Shown: piece by piece, positions 62,484 to 64,000 of the stretch | How positions within the stretch are numbered: the stretch's first letter is position 1 | How the letters are laid out: each line of letters opens with the position of its first letter | Source: Paeniglutamicibacter kerguelensis | GTDB lineage: Bacteria > Actinomycetota > Actinomycetes > Actinomycetales > Micrococcaceae | DNA: 64,000 nt | Assembly (NCBI RefSeq): GCF_017876535.1 | Contig: NZ_JAGIOF010000001.1 | Location: 1 to 64,000 of the forward strand | Direction: 5' to 3' | Notes under the pieces: model-generated | Databases searched by the model: none | Seen by the model: the letters and a program-made list of their open reading frames with translations, nothing else | Told to the model about the DNA's origin: nothing | Made by a program: the position numbers and the translations under genes

Positions 62484-62624
62484 ATGACTCCAGGCCACGA
62501 AACATTGGTTATTACCGCCTTCTCGATGATCGCGATGCTAAGCGTCGTGACGTTTGCAAAGGTTGCCCGCTATCGCAAGGCCCACTCGCTGGGCGAAGAC
62601 GCCGGCACGTCCGAGCAGGCATAA
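62484..62624 (+). CDS. Small membrane protein (46 aa)
   Basis: A 46-residue peptide with one transmembrane helix (ETLVITAFSMIAMLSVVTFA, residues 6-25), then a basic KVARYRKAH stop-transfer stretch and an acidic tail. AGAGAGGATG lies about 10 bases before the ATG, and a strong terminator follows the stop codon by 23 bases, so it forms a compact transcription unit. I do not recognise a family. Small single-helix proteins of this kind often modulate transporters or kinases in the membrane; here that is only a possibility. Confidence 0.6.
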   Translation: MTPGHETLVITAFSMIAMLSVVTFAKVARYRKAHSLGEDAGTSEQA

Positions 62625-62647
62625 CAACTCGTAGTTTTACGACAAGA

Positions 62648-62683
62648 CAGTGAGGGGCGGTCCGAAGGGGCCGCCCCTCACTG
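62648..62683 (+). terminator. Terminator of the small membrane protein gene
   Basis: A 13-bp perfect stem (CAGTGAGGGGCGG and complement) around a 10-base loop. Confidence 0.85.
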
Positions 62684-63026
62684 CGTCTCCGGGATAGGGT
62701 CCTCGCCGCTGCCGGACGCCAGAGGTTGTCGGGCAAGACCCGGACCGGATCGGTTTGTTGCCGATTGATCCCAGCCTCCGCCGAAAGCACCGGTGGTCCC
62801 TGTACCCGGTCGGTGCAAAGAAAAACCCGACACACCGGAATGCCCCAAAAGATTCTGAGCCGCCGTGGAACTCTGGAAGTCGGCACCCCTTAAGGGTTAT
62901 GCTCCGATCACCATGAAAACCCGCGACGACTAGGTATTCACTGCGAGGTGATGCGTGGCGGACGGGTAGAGATGTTGTGCAATATCTTCGTAACTCGCGC
63001 TTTCCCTTGAGCTAGGAGTTAGGTCA
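62684..63026. other. Intergenic region upstream of the MFS gene
   Basis: About 340 bases with no supported gene. It should contain the promoter of the MFS gene at 63,027. Confidence 0.5.
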
Positions 63027-64000
63027 ATGACAGCCAGTCCCACGTCTCCACAGCACCACAGCATTGCAGAGAGAGCCTCTTGGCTGCCGCTGGTAGTTGT
63101 GGTGCTCACCCAGATCCAAGCCTCGTTCGCGGTGAACGCGTTGACCGTCTCCATGGCCGGCATCACCACCGACCTGGACACTCCGGCAACCTCAGTCGGA
63201 ACGGCGATCACCGCCGGTACCTTCTCCATGGCAGCCTTCATCCTGCTCGGGGCGAAGATCGGCGCCCGCTTCGGAACCCGAAAGGTCTTCCAGATCGCTG
63301 TGGCGATCCACGCCGCGGCCATGGCCTGTGTGGCGCTGAGCGTCAGCCCCGCCATGCTGTTCATCGCCCAGGCGTCCTCCGGCGCGGTCATCGCCTTGGT
63401 CGCCCCGGCACTGACTGTCTTCATCGCCACGAATTACAAGGACGCCCAACAAGCCAAGGCCATCGGGTTGTTGGCCGCGGCGATCCCGGCGGCCGGCGTG
63501 CTGGCGTTGCTGCTCGCCGGATGGTTTGCCACCACCATCGGCTGGCGCTACTCGTTCGGTCTCATGGTTGTCCTCGGTGCGATCAACCTGCTGCTGAGCT
63601 TCAAGCTCAAGACGATCCCGGCGCAGCCTGCACTGAAGATCGACTGGACCGGCGCCATCATCGCCGCCGTTTCCATCATCCTCCTCAGCTTCGGGTTCAG
63701 CGGCCTGTCCAGCTGGGGCATCTGGTTCGCCACCGAGCAGGCGCCGTTCAACATCATGGGCATCTCGCCGGCCCCGCTGCTCATCCTGCTTGGCCTGATC
63801 GGCGGCCAGGTATTCTTCTCCTGGATCCGCAAGCGCCAGGACGCCAAGCTGCCGCGCATCTTCGATCTGCGCGTTCTGGCATCCAGCTCAGAGCTTGCTA
63901 TCACCGCCTGCATGGCCATCATGCTGTTCGTGGGAACCGCGGCGAACTTCCTGATCCCGCTGTACATGCAGATGGTGCAAGGGCGAAGCGGCATTGAAAC
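63027..64000 (+). CDS. MFS transporter, DHA2-like (partial, cut by window end)
   Basis: The frame starts at ATG 63027, with AGGAG 8 bases upstream, and is open to the window end, giving the first 324 residues. The first 25 residues are hydrophilic. Then come hydrophobic segments (LPLVVVVLTQIQASFAVNAL; MAAFILLGAKIGARFG with the loop 2-3 motif; LLAAAIPAAGVLALLLAG), as in 14-helix drug/proton antiporters. It resembles the MFS protein at 59,332 in class but shows no operon link. The substrate is unknown; roughly the last third is missing. Confidence 0.88.
   Translation, partial: MTASPTSPQHHSIAERASWLPLVVVVLTQIQASFAVNALTVSMAGITTDLDTPATSVGTAITAGTFSMAAFILLGAKIGARFGTRKVFQIAVAIHAAAMACVALSVSPAMLFIAQASSGAVIALVAPALTVFIATNYKDAQQAKAIGLLAAAIPAAGVLALLLAGWFATTIGWRYSFGLMVVLGAINLLLSFKLKTIPAQPALKIDWTGAIIAAVSIILLSFGFSGLSSWGIWFATEQAPFNIMGISPAPLLILLGLIGGQVFFSWIRKRQDAKLPRIFDLRVLASSSELAITACMAIMLFVGTAANFLIPLYMQMVQGRSGIE

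Noticed and set aside
62170..62487. Plus-strand 105-codon open frame before the small membrane protein
   Set aside because: It ends at the start of the membrane peptide gene, is rich in Arg/Pro/Ala and lacks a ribosome binding site.

Overview
The window looks like chromosome from a high-GC actinobacterium of the Micrococcaceae (Arthrobacter / Paeniglutamicibacter type). This is inferred from actinobacterial-style 5S and tRNA genes, high GC with strong G/C third-position bias, the DUF4032 - MsiK-type ATPase pairing, OtsA/OtsB, and four LacI regulators plus one hybrid regulator, each beside a sugar operon. No species is claimed.

Layout. 1-3,100: a GNAT acetyltransferase, a solitary 5S rRNA gene, a START-like (AHSA1) protein, a GlcD-type FAD oxidase and tRNA-Pro(CGG). 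3,566-6,921: siderophore-iron uptake, with a lipoprotein divergent from two FecCD permeases and no local ATPase. 6,953-8,769: a NarL-type two-component pair. 8,925-9,908: an exported beta-propeller. 10,011-19,087: a maltodextrin cluster (LacI regulator, GH13 alpha-glucosidase, MalE/F/G-type transporter, second GH13). 19,264-24,285: DUF4032 protein, MsiK/UgpC-type sugar ABC ATPase, OtsB and OtsA. 24,438-25,307: a membrane-anchored DsbA-like protein, followed by tRNA-Thr(TGT).

25,557 to about 33,483 is an accessory block. The last 36 bases of tRNA-Thr are repeated at 29,543-29,579, as expected for an integrated element, but no integrase is visible. A weaker third copy of the tRNA tip and a related terminator hairpin lie at 33,466-33,533. 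The two intervals each end in an exported protein with a TTG start and C-terminal repeats of the type YQWxRxGxxI...TYxxTxxDxxKxxxVxV. The block also holds an HTH fragment, a truncated TelA tail with an intact XpaC-like partner, and a small secreted cysteine-containing protein.

The rest is mostly carbohydrate catabolism. 33,772-35,514: an HSL-type esterase divergent from a TetR regulator. 36,163-44,939: a DeoR-HTH/LacI-sensor hybrid regulator, a sugar ABC transporter without ATPase, a hydroxyacid dehydrogenase, a Tat-exported beta-propeller and a sugar isomerase. 44,981-50,652: a LacI regulator divergent from an overlapping operon of Gfo/Idh/MocA oxidoreductase, DUF993 TIM-barrel protein, isomerase/epimerase and glycerate kinase. 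50,649-56,966: a LacI regulator divergent from ABC permeases, binding protein and GH35 beta-galactosidase. 57,116-61,731: a LacI regulator divergent from nucleoside hydrolase, MFS transporter and ribokinase. 62,484-64,000: a 46-residue membrane peptide and the start of another MFS transporter, cut by the window end.

How it works together (inference): three sugar importers lack an ATPase, and the single MsiK-type ATPase at 20,756-21,886 could power all of them. Each regulator gene has its own operator-like palindromes or repeats in the adjacent divergent promoter region. A strong hairpin directly follows each of the three sugar-binding-protein genes. The best candidates for something new are the tRNA-Thr block with its paired repeat proteins and the DUF993 operon, whose substrate cannot be read from the sequence.
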